From NCBI RefSeq assembly GCF_009769755.1, contig NZ_SDWJ01000001.1, forward strand, positions 1,302,001-1,366,000: DNA of 64,000 nucleotides, read 5' to 3'. Under the pieces are notes generated by a model. The model had not been told where the DNA came from, did no database searches, and saw only the letters and a list, made by a program, of their open reading frames with translations. Made by a program: the position numbers and the translations under genes. Positions 46,811-55,043 of the stretch are shown in pieces (the stretch's first letter is position 1; the number at the start of each line of letters is the position of its first letter). The DNA comes from Sphingorhabdus profundilacus. Lineage in GTDB: Bacteria > Pseudomonadota > Alphaproteobacteria > Sphingomonadales > Sphingomonadaceae.

Positions 46811-47791
46811 ATGACGTTTAGAATGCCCGCCGAATGGGCACCGCATGAGCGTGTCTGGATAGGCTTCCCGAGCTTTTGGGGTCATTGGGAAGAACCCTTT
46901 GCTGCCGCCCAGAAGCAGATCGCGGCCTTTGCCAATGCTGTCTACGACGATGGCAAGGGTGAGACGGTGTATCTGATCGCGGGCAATGCCGATGCGGCAA
47001 AAGTCGCGCGCGACCTCGCCGCGCCGGGTGTGATTGTTGAGGAACGCCATATCGGCGATGTGTGGCTACGCGACACAGGCTGCATCATTGTCGGTGAAGG
47101 CAATGGCCGGATCGCACGCGATTTCGGCTTTAACGGCTGGGGCAACCGGTTCAACTTTGACGGCGATCAGGATATCGGCAAGACGCTGGCGCAGGCGGCG
47201 GGCCTGACTGTCACGCCGTGCGATTGGGTATTGGAAGGCGGCTCCATCGATGTCGATGGCGAAGGCCGCGCCGTGACTACGGTCGACTGCCTGCTGAGCC
47301 CCAACCGCAACCCGGAGCTGGGCAAGGCGCAAATCGAAGCACGGTTACGCAGCGACCTCGGGATCGAGCAACTTCTCTGGCTCGGCGATGGCCTTGCCAA
47401 CGATCATACCGACGGCCATGTCGACAATCTCGCGCGTTTTGTGGGGCCGAACCATCTGGTCATTCCCGAAGCACGCGATGCGGACGACCCCAACAGCGCC
47501 GTCTATATTGATGCGCGCAAAGCGGCGGAGGCCTTCGGCTGCCGGGTGACGCCCCTGCCCTCGGCCGGGCGGTTCGAACAATATGGCGAAGCCGTTCCGG
47601 CCAGTTATATGAACTTCTATATCGGCAACAGCGCAGTTATCGTTCCCACCTATGGCAGCCGCCATGATGAGACTGCCCTCGCGGAGCTGCAAAGCCTGTT
47701 CCCTACCCATAAAGTCGTGGGCCTACCCGCCGATGCCGTCCTGACAGGCGGTGGCAGCTTCCATTGCTCCAGCCAACAAGTTCCACTTTAG
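46811..47791 (+). CDS. aguA: Agmatine deiminase
   Basis: Hydrolyses agmatine to N-carbamoylputrescine and ammonia. The 326 residues fit the AguA/peptidyl-arginine deiminase fold. MPAEWAPHERVWIGFPS opens it. DVWLRDTGCIIV and GGSIDVDGEG are conserved blocks, the catalytic histidine is in NDHTDGHVDNLARF, and the catalytic cysteine is C319 in GGGSFHCSSQQVPL. No clear ribosome site precedes it, which fits coupling to the M28 gene. aguB lies about 1.3 kb downstream. Confidence 0.93.
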   Translation: MTFRMPAEWAPHERVWIGFPSFWGHWEEPFAAAQKQIAAFANAVYDDGKGETVYLIAGNADAAKVARDLAAPGVIVEERHIGDVWLRDTGCIIVGEGNGRIARDFGFNGWGNRFNFDGDQDIGKTLAQAAGLTVTPCDWVLEGGSIDVDGEGRAVTTVDCLLSPNRNPELGKAQIEARLRSDLGIEQLLWLGDGLANDHTDGHVDNLARFVGPNHLVIPEARDADDPNSAVYIDARKAAEAFGCRVTPLPSAGRFEQYGEAVPASYMNFYIGNSAVIVPTYGSRHDETALAELQSLFPTHKVVGLPADAVLTGGGSFHCSSQQVPL

Positions 47792-47856
47792 CTATATTGG
47801 CTTTTTACCACTTCGGACCCATATAGGCCTGCAGTTCAACAGAGAGGAATCCCCCC

Positions 47857-48723
47857 ATGAAAAAGTCCCTTCTTTTCGCCCTCGCCGCAACCATGCTGAC
47901 CGTTCCGTCCTATGCCGATGACCATCAGGGCATGAGCAAAGCCGAACATGACAAGATGCACAAGGCGCATCAGGATCGTTTGGCCAAGATATTGGCTGAC
48001 CCATCGCGTGCCGAAGATTCCAAGCGCGACAAATATCGCCATCCTGCCGAAACTTTCGAATTTTTCCGCCTGCACCCCGATCATATCATCGGCGAATATG
48101 CCCCCGGGGGTGAGTGGATTTCGCGCATTCTCGGTAAATATGTCGATGAAAAAGGCAAGTTTAACGGCCTGTATTTCAGCACCGACGCCGGGTTTGGAAC
48201 ACCCGAATCGCATGCCCGGATCAAGGCCAGCGCGGCAAAGTTTGGCGAAGATGTCTCCAAGGTTACCGGGCGCCCGGCAACCGATTATAATGGCTTTACA
48301 CTCGACGCGATTCCTGAAGGCGCCAAAGGTACATATGACCGCATACTCGTGATGCGGATGCTGCATAATTTGATCCGTTTCAATATTGTCGATACTGAAC
48401 TCAAGCGTATGCGCGAACTTCTTAAGGATGACGGCTTGATTGGAATCGAGCAACATCGTGCAAAGGCCGATGCGCCGTACAGCTATTCGGACGGCAACAA
48501 AGGCTATTTGCGCGAAGCCGATGTCATCAGGTTGATGGAAGTAAACGGTTTTGAACTGGCCGGGAAAAGCGAGATAAATGCCAATCCAAAAGACACGGCC
48601 AATTGGCCCGACGGCGTCTGGACTTTACCGCCGCAGTTGACACTCAAAGATCAGGACAAGGCAAAATATGAAGCCATCGGCGAATCCGACCGCATGACGC
48701 TCTTGTTCAAAAAGCGGCCTTGA
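47857..48723 (+). CDS. Exported class I methyltransferase-like protein
   Basis: 288 residues. A signal peptide (MKKSLLFALAATMLTVPSYA) is followed by a predicted methyltransferase fold of the COG4798 kind. Recognisable parts are YRHPAETFEFFRLHPDHIIGEYAPGGEWISRIL (in place of motif I), YDRILVMRMLHNLI and LKDDGLIGIEQHRAK. The glycine-rich SAM loop is not a strict GxGxG. GAGAGGA precedes the ATG. An exported methyltransferase is puzzling because SAM is not known to be available in the periplasm. It lies between aguA and aguB. Confidence 0.8.
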   Translation: MKKSLLFALAATMLTVPSYADDHQGMSKAEHDKMHKAHQDRLAKILADPSRAEDSKRDKYRHPAETFEFFRLHPDHIIGEYAPGGEWISRILGKYVDEKGKFNGLYFSTDAGFGTPESHARIKASAAKFGEDVSKVTGRPATDYNGFTLDAIPEGAKGTYDRILVMRMLHNLIRFNIVDTELKRMRELLKDDGLIGIEQHRAKADAPYSYSDGNKGYLREADVIRLMEVNGFELAGKSEINANPKDTANWPDGVWTLPPQLTLKDQDKAKYEAIGESDRMTLLFKKRP

Positions 48724-48730
48724 TCTCGAT

Positions 48731-49081
48731 ATGCTGGCCTTTGCGATCAAAGCGATACTCTCCGGAGTCATTATCGCGCTGATCGCATTGGTTGGTAAAA
48801 AAGCACCGGCGGCAGGGGCGCTTATCGCGTCGCTGCCGCTTATATCAATTTTGGGCATGATCTGGTTGTGGCGCGACACCGCCGACCCGAAGTTGCTGGC
48901 CAACCATGCCGAGGCAACATTCTGGTACGTATTGCCCAGTTTACCGATGTTCCTGATCATCCCTTGGATGTTACGCACCGGGATCGGCTTTTGGCTGACG
49001 CTGACCGCGTCCGGTCTGGTGACAATCCTGCTCTATCTCGCAACAATCGGCATTGCCGCACGTTTCGGTGTGCGGCTATAG
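48731..49081 (+). CDS. DUF3147 family membrane protein
   Basis: 116 residues with four predicted membrane spans (AFAIKAILSGVIIALIALVG, AGALIASLPLISILGMIWLW, YVLPSLPMFLIIPWML, FWLTLTASGLVTILLYLATIGIA). The function of the family is unknown. It starts 7 bases after the methyltransferase-like gene and ends 7 bases before aguB, so it belongs to the same transcription unit. Confidence 0.85.
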   Translation: MLAFAIKAILSGVIIALIALVGKKAPAAGALIASLPLISILGMIWLWRDTADPKLLANHAEATFWYVLPSLPMFLIIPWMLRTGIGFWLTLTASGLVTILLYLATIGIAARFGVRL

Positions 49082-49088
49082 CGCGTTC

Positions 49089-49955
49089 ATGAACCGCTCA
49101 ATCTCCGTCGCCGCACTTCAGCTGCCTTTGGCAGGCTCCGAAGCCGCAAATATTGATGCTGTGTCCGACCTCGTTAGTCAGGCCGCGGGACATGGCGCGC
49201 AGATCATACTTCCTCCGGAGCTCTTTTCCGGCCCCTATTTCTGCAAAACGCAGGAAGAGGCGCACTTCGCCCTTGCCCGCCCGACCCTGGAACACCCCTC
49301 GGTCCAGGCGATGGCAAAACTCGCCAAGCAATTGGGTGTCGCTATACCCACCAGTTTTTTTGAACGCGATGGCGCGCATTTTTACAACACTGTGGCGATG
49401 ATCGATGCCGAGGGCGAAATTCTCGGCACCTATCGCAAAAGCCACATTCCCGATGGACCCGGCTATCAGGAAAAATATTATTTCCGGCCCGGCAATAGCG
49501 GATTCAAGGTCTGGGACGTGTTCGGCACCCGCATCGGCGTCGGCATCTGTTGGGACCAATGGTATCCCGAATGCGCGCGGGCAATGGCTTTGATGGGCGC
49601 GGAGATGCTGTTTTACCCCACCGCCATCGGGGCGGAGCCGCAGGACGATACGCTCGACACGCGGCATATGTGGCGGCGCGCCATGGTCGGCCATGCGGTC
49701 AGCAATTGCATGCCGGTGATCGCCGCCAACCGTGTCGGCAGTGAAGATGATCATGGCCTTGGGCCGCAGAAATTCTATGGCACCAGCTTTATCGTCAACG
49801 AATGGGGCGATGTCGTTTCGGATTTGGACGACGCCGAAACCGGACTTTTGGTTGCAACTTTTGATCTTGATCAGGCCCGCGCCCATCGCGCCAGCATGGG
49901 TTTCTTCCGGGATCGACGGCCCCAGCTTTACGGTCGTTTGGTCGAGGACATTTAA
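49089..49955 (+). CDS. aguB: N-carbamoylputrescine amidase
   Basis: Nitrilase-fold enzyme of 288 residues that hydrolyses N-carbamoylputrescine to putrescine. The catalytic triad is E44 in PPELFSG, K117 in TYRKSHIPDG, and C154 in GVGICWDQWYPE. The IPDGPGYQEKYYFRPGNSGFKV segment is typical of AguB. The ATG at 49089 starts the fold (MNRSISVAALQLP); a frame from 49053 overlaps the DUF3147 gene and was rejected. With aguA it completes agmatine to putrescine. Confidence 0.93.
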   Translation: MNRSISVAALQLPLAGSEAANIDAVSDLVSQAAGHGAQIILPPELFSGPYFCKTQEEAHFALARPTLEHPSVQAMAKLAKQLGVAIPTSFFERDGAHFYNTVAMIDAEGEILGTYRKSHIPDGPGYQEKYYFRPGNSGFKVWDVFGTRIGVGICWDQWYPECARAMALMGAEMLFYPTAIGAEPQDDTLDTRHMWRRAMVGHAVSNCMPVIAANRVGSEDDHGLGPQKFYGTSFIVNEWGDVVSDLDDAETGLLVATFDLDQARAHRASMGFFRDRRPQLYGRLVEDI

Positions 49956-49956
49956 G

Positions 49957-50463
49957 CTGTCCCACCTATATCTTGTCGGCCTTGGTTCTAACCAGCCCCA
50001 CCCCTTGATCGGCAAACCCGCGCAGATCATTCATCAGGCTATAGCTGCGCTTGAAATGGATGATATCGACGTATTTGCCCAGTCTGCGGTCATCACCAGC
50101 GCAGCAATGGGGCCTTCACGCAGATGCTACGCCAATGCCGCGACTATTCTGTCCACTGAACTGCTTCCTTCCGAACTTTTGACGCGGCTTCAAGAAATTG
50201 AATCACATTTCGGGCGCATCCGTCGTGGTCAACCCTGGGGCGCACGGACGCTGGATTTAGACATCATCTTATGGTCCGGCGGCTTTTGGGCGGATCGCAA
50301 CCCGGACCTCAACATACCCCATCCCGAAATGCGAAACCGCAATTTCGTGCTTACCCCGGCGGCGATGATCGCACCAGATTGGCGCGACCCCATAACCGGC
50401 CTGTCGATACGGCAGTTACAAACGCGATTTAACCGTCCAAAGCGGCTTGACCACGCACCCTAG
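49957..50463 (+). CDS. folK: 2-amino-4-hydroxy-6-hydroxymethyldihydropteridine pyrophosphokinase
   Basis: Transfers pyrophosphate to hydroxymethyl-dihydropterin in folate synthesis. About 168 residues: HLYLVGLGSNQPHP opens the fold, and the signature PWGARTLDLDIILW and IPHPEMRNRNFVLTP are both present. No ATG, GTG or TTG lies near the expected start. The CTG at 49957 has GAGGA 8 bases upstream and begins one base after the aguB stop, so it is the best start. An upstream frame exists but would run through aguB in another phase. Confidence 0.85.
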   Translation: MSHLYLVGLGSNQPHPLIGKPAQIIHQAIAALEMDDIDVFAQSAVITSAAMGPSRRCYANAATILSTELLPSELLTRLQEIESHFGRIRRGQPWGARTLDLDIILWSGGFWADRNPDLNIPHPEMRNRNFVLTPAAMIAPDWRDPITGLSIRQLQTRFNRPKRLDHAP

Positions 50464-50513
50464 CGCCATTAGGGGGAGCGCTCTCTATCAAACCACATAA
50501 GCGGTTTCGATAA

Positions 50514-50589
50514 GGGCCCTTAGCTCAGTAGGTAGAGCAACTGACTTTTAATCAGTAGGTCGCTGGTTCGAACCCAGCAGGGCTCACCA
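50514..50589 (+). tRNA. tRNA-Lys (anticodon TTT)
   Basis: 76 bases including an encoded CCA. The acceptor stem is GGGCCCT/AGGGCTC. The D-loop region reads AGCTCAGTAGGTAGAGC, the anticodon arm is ACTGA-CTTTTAA-TCAGT, and the T arm is GCTGGTTCGAACCCAGC. All stems pair. Confidence 0.97.
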
Positions 50590-50710
50590 TATTATGGTTA
50601 CGATTTTCTCCGGCTTTTTAACTCTGAAAAAAGTGGACATATGCCGGATCGGTCAATAGCTTTGACGGTGCCATCTCAATATGGATGGCGCAGGCGGAAG
50701 ATCTGTGAAC

Positions 50711-52141
50711 ATGAAAATGGGCCCATTGAAAAACATCGTCGTCATTCTTGCCGCCGGACTGACGGCGTGCGGTGGCTCAGGTGGAGGGTCCGTTACGGCG
50801 CCTCCGACTAGCATAACACCCGGCACGCCGCCGACTGCGACAAGCTGTGGCCTTGTTGACCGGCAAAATTTCGCATTTTCCGTGCTGAACGAATGGTATC
50901 TTTTTCCCGACACATTGCCATCTGCGCTAAGTCCGGCGGGCTTTAACTCTGTACAATCCTATATCGATGCATTGACCGCGACCGCACGCGGACAGGGGCG
51001 CGACCGGTTTTTCACCTTTATAACTTCGATTCAGGAGGAGAATGCATTCTTTTCCTCAGGTTCGACCGCAGGTTTCGGATTGCGGTTTGCCTATCAGGGT
51101 AATCGCCTCTTCACGATCGAGGCATTTGAAGGCGCGCCTGCGCTTAATGCCGGCATAGATCGCGGGACCGAGATTCTAGCTATCGGCACGAACAGCTCGA
51201 ATCTGGTTGCGGTTGCCGATATATTGACGGCGCAAGGGCCCAATGGCGTCAATGATGCACTTGGGCCAAGCACCGCCGGAACCAGCCGCGTGTTGCGGAT
51301 CACCGATACCGCAGGCACGCGCGACGTGACTGTGACCAAGGCCAATTTCAATATCGATCCGCTGTCTCCGCGCTATGGATCGAAAATAATCGACGATGGT
51401 GGCCAGCGGGTTGGCTATATCAATATGCGGACATTCATTACGACCGCCGACAATCAATTGCGGACCGCATTCGCCGATTTTCGGGCGCAGGGCATTACGA
51501 ACTTTGTGATCGATTTTCGCTATAATGGCGGCGGGCTCGTCTCAACCGCCGAATTGATGGGCGATTTGATGGGCGGCAACCGGTTTAGCAGCGATGTTTT
51601 TTCAGTAACTCGTTTTCGCGCATCAAAATCTTCGAACAACGAAACACGGCGGTTTTCGCCGCAACCGCAATCCGTCTCCCCGGTGAAAATTGCCTTCATT
51701 TCAACCAATGCCACGGCCTCCGCCAGCGAATTGGTGATGAACAGCTTCACACCCTTCCTTGGCGTTAACGCGGCGTTGATTGGCAGCAACAGTTTCGGCA
51801 AACCTGTGGGGCAAATTGCCGTCGATCAGGCATCATGTGACGACCGGATACGCGTCGTTGCCTTTGCCAAGGACAATGCCGCCGGTCAGGGTGACTATTT
51901 CTCCGGCCTCGCTGGAACCATGGGCACAACGTGCGCCGCCGCCGATGACATTACCCGTCCGCTGGGCGATCCGCAGGAAGCATCTTTGCGGACGGCGCTT
52001 GATTTTGTCGCAGGACGCAGCTGCACGCCCGTAGTTGCAAGTCAAAGCGCACAGCGGACATCGTCGCGCAGCCAGCGCGAGATTTTGCCGCTTCCGACAA
52101 ATCCCAGCCTTGCACAACGCGAAGTTCCAGGATCGTTTTAA
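50711..52141 (+). CDS. S41 family serine peptidase, lipoprotein
   Basis: C-terminal-processing-type peptidase of 476 residues. The signal ends in a lipobox LTAC followed by GGSGGG, so it is probably a lipoprotein. A PDZ-like region (TAGFGLRFAYQGNRLFTIEAFEGAPALNAGIDRGTEILAIG) is followed by the S41 core: VGYINMRTF, VIDFRYNGGGLVSTAEL, the catalytic serine in ATASASELVMNSF and the lysine in GSNSFGKPVGQ. The exact start is uncertain (a GTG one codon before the ATG is in frame). Its stop overlaps the converging MFS gene by 3 bases. Confidence 0.88.
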   Translation: MKMGPLKNIVVILAAGLTACGGSGGGSVTAPPTSITPGTPPTATSCGLVDRQNFAFSVLNEWYLFPDTLPSALSPAGFNSVQSYIDALTATARGQGRDRFFTFITSIQEENAFFSSGSTAGFGLRFAYQGNRLFTIEAFEGAPALNAGIDRGTEILAIGTNSSNLVAVADILTAQGPNGVNDALGPSTAGTSRVLRITDTAGTRDVTVTKANFNIDPLSPRYGSKIIDDGGQRVGYINMRTFITTADNQLRTAFADFRAQGITNFVIDFRYNGGGLVSTAELMGDLMGGNRFSSDVFSVTRFRASKSSNNETRRFSPQPQSVSPVKIAFISTNATASASELVMNSFTPFLGVNAALIGSNSFGKPVGQIAVDQASCDDRIRVVAFAKDNAAGQGDYFSGLAGTMGTTCAAADDITRPLGDPQEASLRTALDFVAGRSCTPVVASQSAQRTSSRSQREILPLPTNPSLAQREVPGSF

Positions 52142-53631
52142 GCCGAAGCCCCGGCTTCTTTCACCCGCAACATGGCAAGCGCAGCGCAGAGCATAACGAT
52201 CGCGGCGAATGCCATTGTCCAGATCGGTTCGGTCGGAAAAAAGGCCTTCAGGATACTGCCCATGACCGTTGCGACCAGCAATTGGGGGATGACGATAAAT
52301 ACGTTAAACAACCCCATGTAAATGCCCATTTTATTAGCAGGCAGGCTTGACGCCAAAATGGCATAGGGCATCGCCAATATCGACGCCCACGCAATGCCTA
52401 CGCCGATTTCCGAAAAGATCAGCAAGTTCGGATCGCGTATGAAAAGAAAGCTGGCATAGCCCGCAGCCCCGGTGAGAAGGCAGGCCATATGCGTATGCAC
52501 CTTGCCGAATTTCTCGGCCATTTTCGGCAAGATGACCAACGCCGCCAATGCGGCAACACCGTTGTAGATTGCGAACAATGTGCCAACCCAATTGCCGCCG
52601 TCACCATAGGCTTTGCTGGCAGGGTCGGCCGAACCGAACATATATTGGGCAACCACTGGTGTCGTGTAAATCCACATGATGAACAATGCGGACCAGCTGA
52701 AAAACTGCGCGACGGCCAGTTTTTTCATGATGTCGGGCATCCCCGAAAAGTCGCCGACGATATGCGCCAAAACATTATTGCTGCGGCCCGATTGCGCCAG
52801 CGCGATGGCCAAAAGGCTGGCAACCCCATAAGCGACAAGCAAAGCGCCCAACAAATATACTTCCTTTTCCAGACCGGTGATTTCGACCAGAGCAACAACC
52901 AAAGCGCCGCCGATGATCCAAACAACCGCGCCGGACATGGACCGTGCGGCAAGCGCCCGAATCGTAGCGCCATTGTCTGCCGGCGGACCGTCGAACATCT
53001 CCATTTCTGCCGGACTATATTCCTGTGTCGTCAGAACCGTCCACAAAACGGCGGCGAACAGGGCGATACCGCCAAACCAGAAGCTATATCGTACCGTATC
53101 CGGAATCTGTCCGACCGGCGCGAGGTTGGATACGCCCCATGCATCCAGAAAATATGGAAAAGCCGAACCGACGACTGCGCCAGCGCCGATAAATGCGGTC
53201 TGGATCGCATAGCCCGCTGTATGCTGATCCTTACGAAGCATATCGCCGACAAAGGCGCGGAATGGCTCCATCGAAATATTCAGCGACGCATCAAGCACCC
53301 AAAGCATGATCGCCGCAAACAGCAATATTTCTGCCAAAGGCATCAGGATAAGCGACAGGGCCGACAATATCGCACCCGCCAGAAAATACGGACGACGTCG
53401 GCCGAATTTGCCAAACCATGTCCGGTCGCTAAAATGACCGATCAGCGGCTGGACCAGCAAACCGGTTAGCGGCGCAGCAATCCATAGTGCAGGCAAATCA
53501 TCCAGACTGGTGCCGAGCGCCTGAAATATGCGGGACATATTCCCGTTTTGTAGGGCGAACCCGATCTGGATACCAAAAAAACCAAAGCTGATGTTCCACA
53601 GCCCCCAAAATCCCTGACGCGGCTTTTCCAC
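52138..53631 (-). CDS. MFS sugar transporter, SLC45/maltose-permease type
   Basis: Inner-membrane carrier of 497 residues with 12 predicted spans. Family features are FGIQIGFALQNGNMSRIFQALG in the first helix, PLIGHFSDRTWFGKFGRRRPYFLAGA (cytoplasmic loop 2-3 with the RRRP motif) and SMEPFRAFVGDML. The start is GTG at 53631 with AGGAG 5 bases upstream. With a LacI regulator and glucosidases beside it, uptake of maltose or short maltodextrins is the likely role. Confidence 0.88.
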   Translation of the reverse strand: MEKPRQGFWGLWNISFGFFGIQIGFALQNGNMSRIFQALGTSLDDLPALWIAAPLTGLLVQPLIGHFSDRTWFGKFGRRRPYFLAGAILSALSLILMPLAEILLFAAIMLWVLDASLNISMEPFRAFVGDMLRKDQHTAGYAIQTAFIGAGAVVGSAFPYFLDAWGVSNLAPVGQIPDTVRYSFWFGGIALFAAVLWTVLTTQEYSPAEMEMFDGPPADNGATIRALAARSMSGAVVWIIGGALVVALVEITGLEKEVYLLGALLVAYGVASLLAIALAQSGRSNNVLAHIVGDFSGMPDIMKKLAVAQFFSWSALFIMWIYTTPVVAQYMFGSADPASKAYGDGGNWVGTLFAIYNGVAALAALVILPKMAEKFGKVHTHMACLLTGAAGYASFLFIRDPNLLIFSEIGVGIAWASILAMPYAILASSLPANKMGIYMGLFNVFIVIPQLLVATVMGSILKAFFPTEPIWTMAFAAIVMLCAALAMLRVKEAGASA

Positions 53632-53715
53632 GAGCGCTCCTCTCCCAAATTTATATTATTAAACGTCAGGCTGACAGAAAGAAACGCGGGTCGCAATGGG
53701 CGCAACAGGTTACGC

Positions 53716-53723
53716 ATACGTAT
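53716..53723. promoter_or_regulatory. Candidate LacI-family operator before the MFS gene
   Basis: The palindrome ATACGTAT, in context TTACGCATACGTATAAGG, lies between the LacI gene and the MFS gene, 85 bases before the MFS start. The same eight bases occur before the TonB receptor. Support is weak because the core is short. Confidence 0.35.
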
Positions 53724-53736
53724 AAGGAAGCAGAAT

Positions 53737-54762
53737 TCAATGCGCCCCGCAGGATTTCCGCACGATCAGTTTTGCCGGCAAAACTTCGGTTGGAACCTGT
53801 TCATTGCGGATTTGCTTCAATACACCATCGACCAGAACTTCACCGGCGAGCCGGTAATTCTGCTGGATGGTGGTCAGCGGCGGGTGGGTCAGGCTTGCCG
53901 CCGGAATATCGTCAAACCCGATAATCGCAACGTCTGTGGGTATATCGAGGCCATGTTCGCGCAGCGCCCGCATCGCGCCAATTGCGATTGTGTCGCTCGC
54001 GGCAAAAATGGCGTCAAATTCTGCGCCGCTGGAAATCAGCATTTGCGCCGCATCATAGCCTGCATCCTGCGAATTCAGGGCATCAACCTGCAATTTTGGA
54101 TCAGCGATAATGCCTTCGCCGCCCTGCGCTTCGCATGACCCGCGATAGCGATCCTGAAATTCGGGATAATGGCTGCTTGCATCACCCAGAAATGCGATTT
54201 TGCGACGGCCATGCTGCATCAAATGCCGCGCCGCATCCATCCCGCCCCTGAAATTGTCGCAACCAATGGTCGTTCCCGGCTGCCCTTCCTGGGCAAAGCC
54301 CCAGCGGACGAAATGCGTCCCCTGCTCCACCAATTGTTCAAGTTTCGCGCGATATAGTTCATAGTCGCCATAGCCCAACAAGATGATGCCATCAGCCTTG
54401 CGGCTATCTTCATAATCGACATGCCAGTTGGACGAAAGCTGCTGGAATGAAATGAGCAGATCATAACCGCGATGCGCGCAGGTGCGGGTGAGCGAGCCGA
54501 GCATCGACAGGAAAAAGGGGTTGATACCGGTTTCGTCAGGCGTCGGCTCTTCAAAAAACAGCAATGCTAAAGTCCGCGTTTCCTGCAATCGCAGGTTCGA
54601 CGCATTTTTGTCGACCTTGTAGTTCAGTTGTTGTGCAATCGCCTCGATACGCAGGCGGGTTTGTTCCGAGACGGTGGGGCTACCTCGCAACGCCCGTGAA
54701 ACCGTCGGCTGCGACACCCCAGCAAGCTGTGCGATATCAAATGATGTGGCTTTGCCTGCCAT
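53737..54762 (-). CDS. LacI-family transcriptional regulator
   Basis: DNA-binding repressor or activator of 341 residues. The N-terminal helix-turn-helix is SFDIAQLAGVSQPTVSRALRG (about 7-27) with the hinge helix YKVDKNASNLRLQETRT. A sugar-binding core follows (ALLFFEEPTPDETGINPFF ... DAIFAASDTIAIGAMRALREHGLDIPTDVAIIGFDDI). It lies between the transporter and the divergent TonB receptor and most likely controls both. The MFS gene follows it by 105 bases on the same strand. Confidence 0.93.
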   Translation of the reverse strand: MAGKATSFDIAQLAGVSQPTVSRALRGSPTVSEQTRLRIEAIAQQLNYKVDKNASNLRLQETRTLALLFFEEPTPDETGINPFFLSMLGSLTRTCAHRGYDLLISFQQLSSNWHVDYEDSRKADGIILLGYGDYELYRAKLEQLVEQGTHFVRWGFAQEGQPGTTIGCDNFRGGMDAARHLMQHGRRKIAFLGDASSHYPEFQDRYRGSCEAQGGEGIIADPKLQVDALNSQDAGYDAAQMLISSGAEFDAIFAASDTIAIGAMRALREHGLDIPTDVAIIGFDDIPAASLTHPPLTTIQQNYRLAGEVLVDGVLKQIRNEQVPTEVLPAKLIVRKSCGAH

Positions 54763-54859
54763 TACCGGTCAGCGCCTTTCCAACTCCTGACGCCAGCTTA
54801 GGAAGACAAACCGAGTGAAGCAATGATGGCGGGGCAACGTCAAAGAATGCGTTACGAAT

Positions 54860-54875
54860 GTTGCAAAATTGCAAC
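54860..54875. promoter_or_regulatory. Inverted repeat in the LacI-receptor intergenic region
   Basis: GTTGCAA-AA-TTGCAAC, a 7-2-7 inverted repeat, about 170 bases before the receptor and 98 bases before the LacI start. It could bind a regulator. It was not found elsewhere in the locus. Confidence 0.35.
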
Positions 54876-54896
54876 AGTCCAAAATGCATATTCTGA

Positions 54897-54904
54897 ATAC
54901 GTAT
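54897..54904. promoter_or_regulatory. Candidate LacI-family operator before the TonB receptor
   Basis: A second ATACGTAT palindrome, in context TTCTGAATACGTATGTGG, 140 bases before the receptor start and 135 bases before the divergent LacI start. It shares its core with the site at 53716-53723. Confidence 0.4.
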
Positions 54905-55043
54905 GTGGATTTCTGGTCAATACGCAGCGTCAGGCGCACTTTGTCATGGTCATATTTGCATCGATGCGAGCCTGCGTGTCGATGTGTCAACGTAGCCGGT
55001 TACTGTCCGATAAATTGGACGGGGCCTTTTAGGGGAGTTTATC

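Noticed and set aside
44819-47050. 743-codon frame on the minus strand
   Set aside because: It runs antisense across rpsD, the M28 peptidase and aguA, all with clear active-site motifs; the translation has no recognisable domain.
47792-47826. Inverted repeat CTATATTGG...CCCATATAG after aguA as a terminator
   Set aside because: The stem is AT-rich and imperfect with a long loop and no T-run following, so the evidence is too weak.
36058-47827. Identical 13-mer GGACCCATATAGG at 36058-36070 and 47815-47827, thought to be a shared promoter element
   Set aside because: Matches of this length are expected many times by chance in 64 kb on two strands, and no consistent -35 box accompanies it.
49732-49956. 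Upstream part of the folK reading frame (75 codons from an ATG)
   Set aside because: It lies wholly inside aguB in another phase and lacks similarity to FolK, which begins at about 49960.
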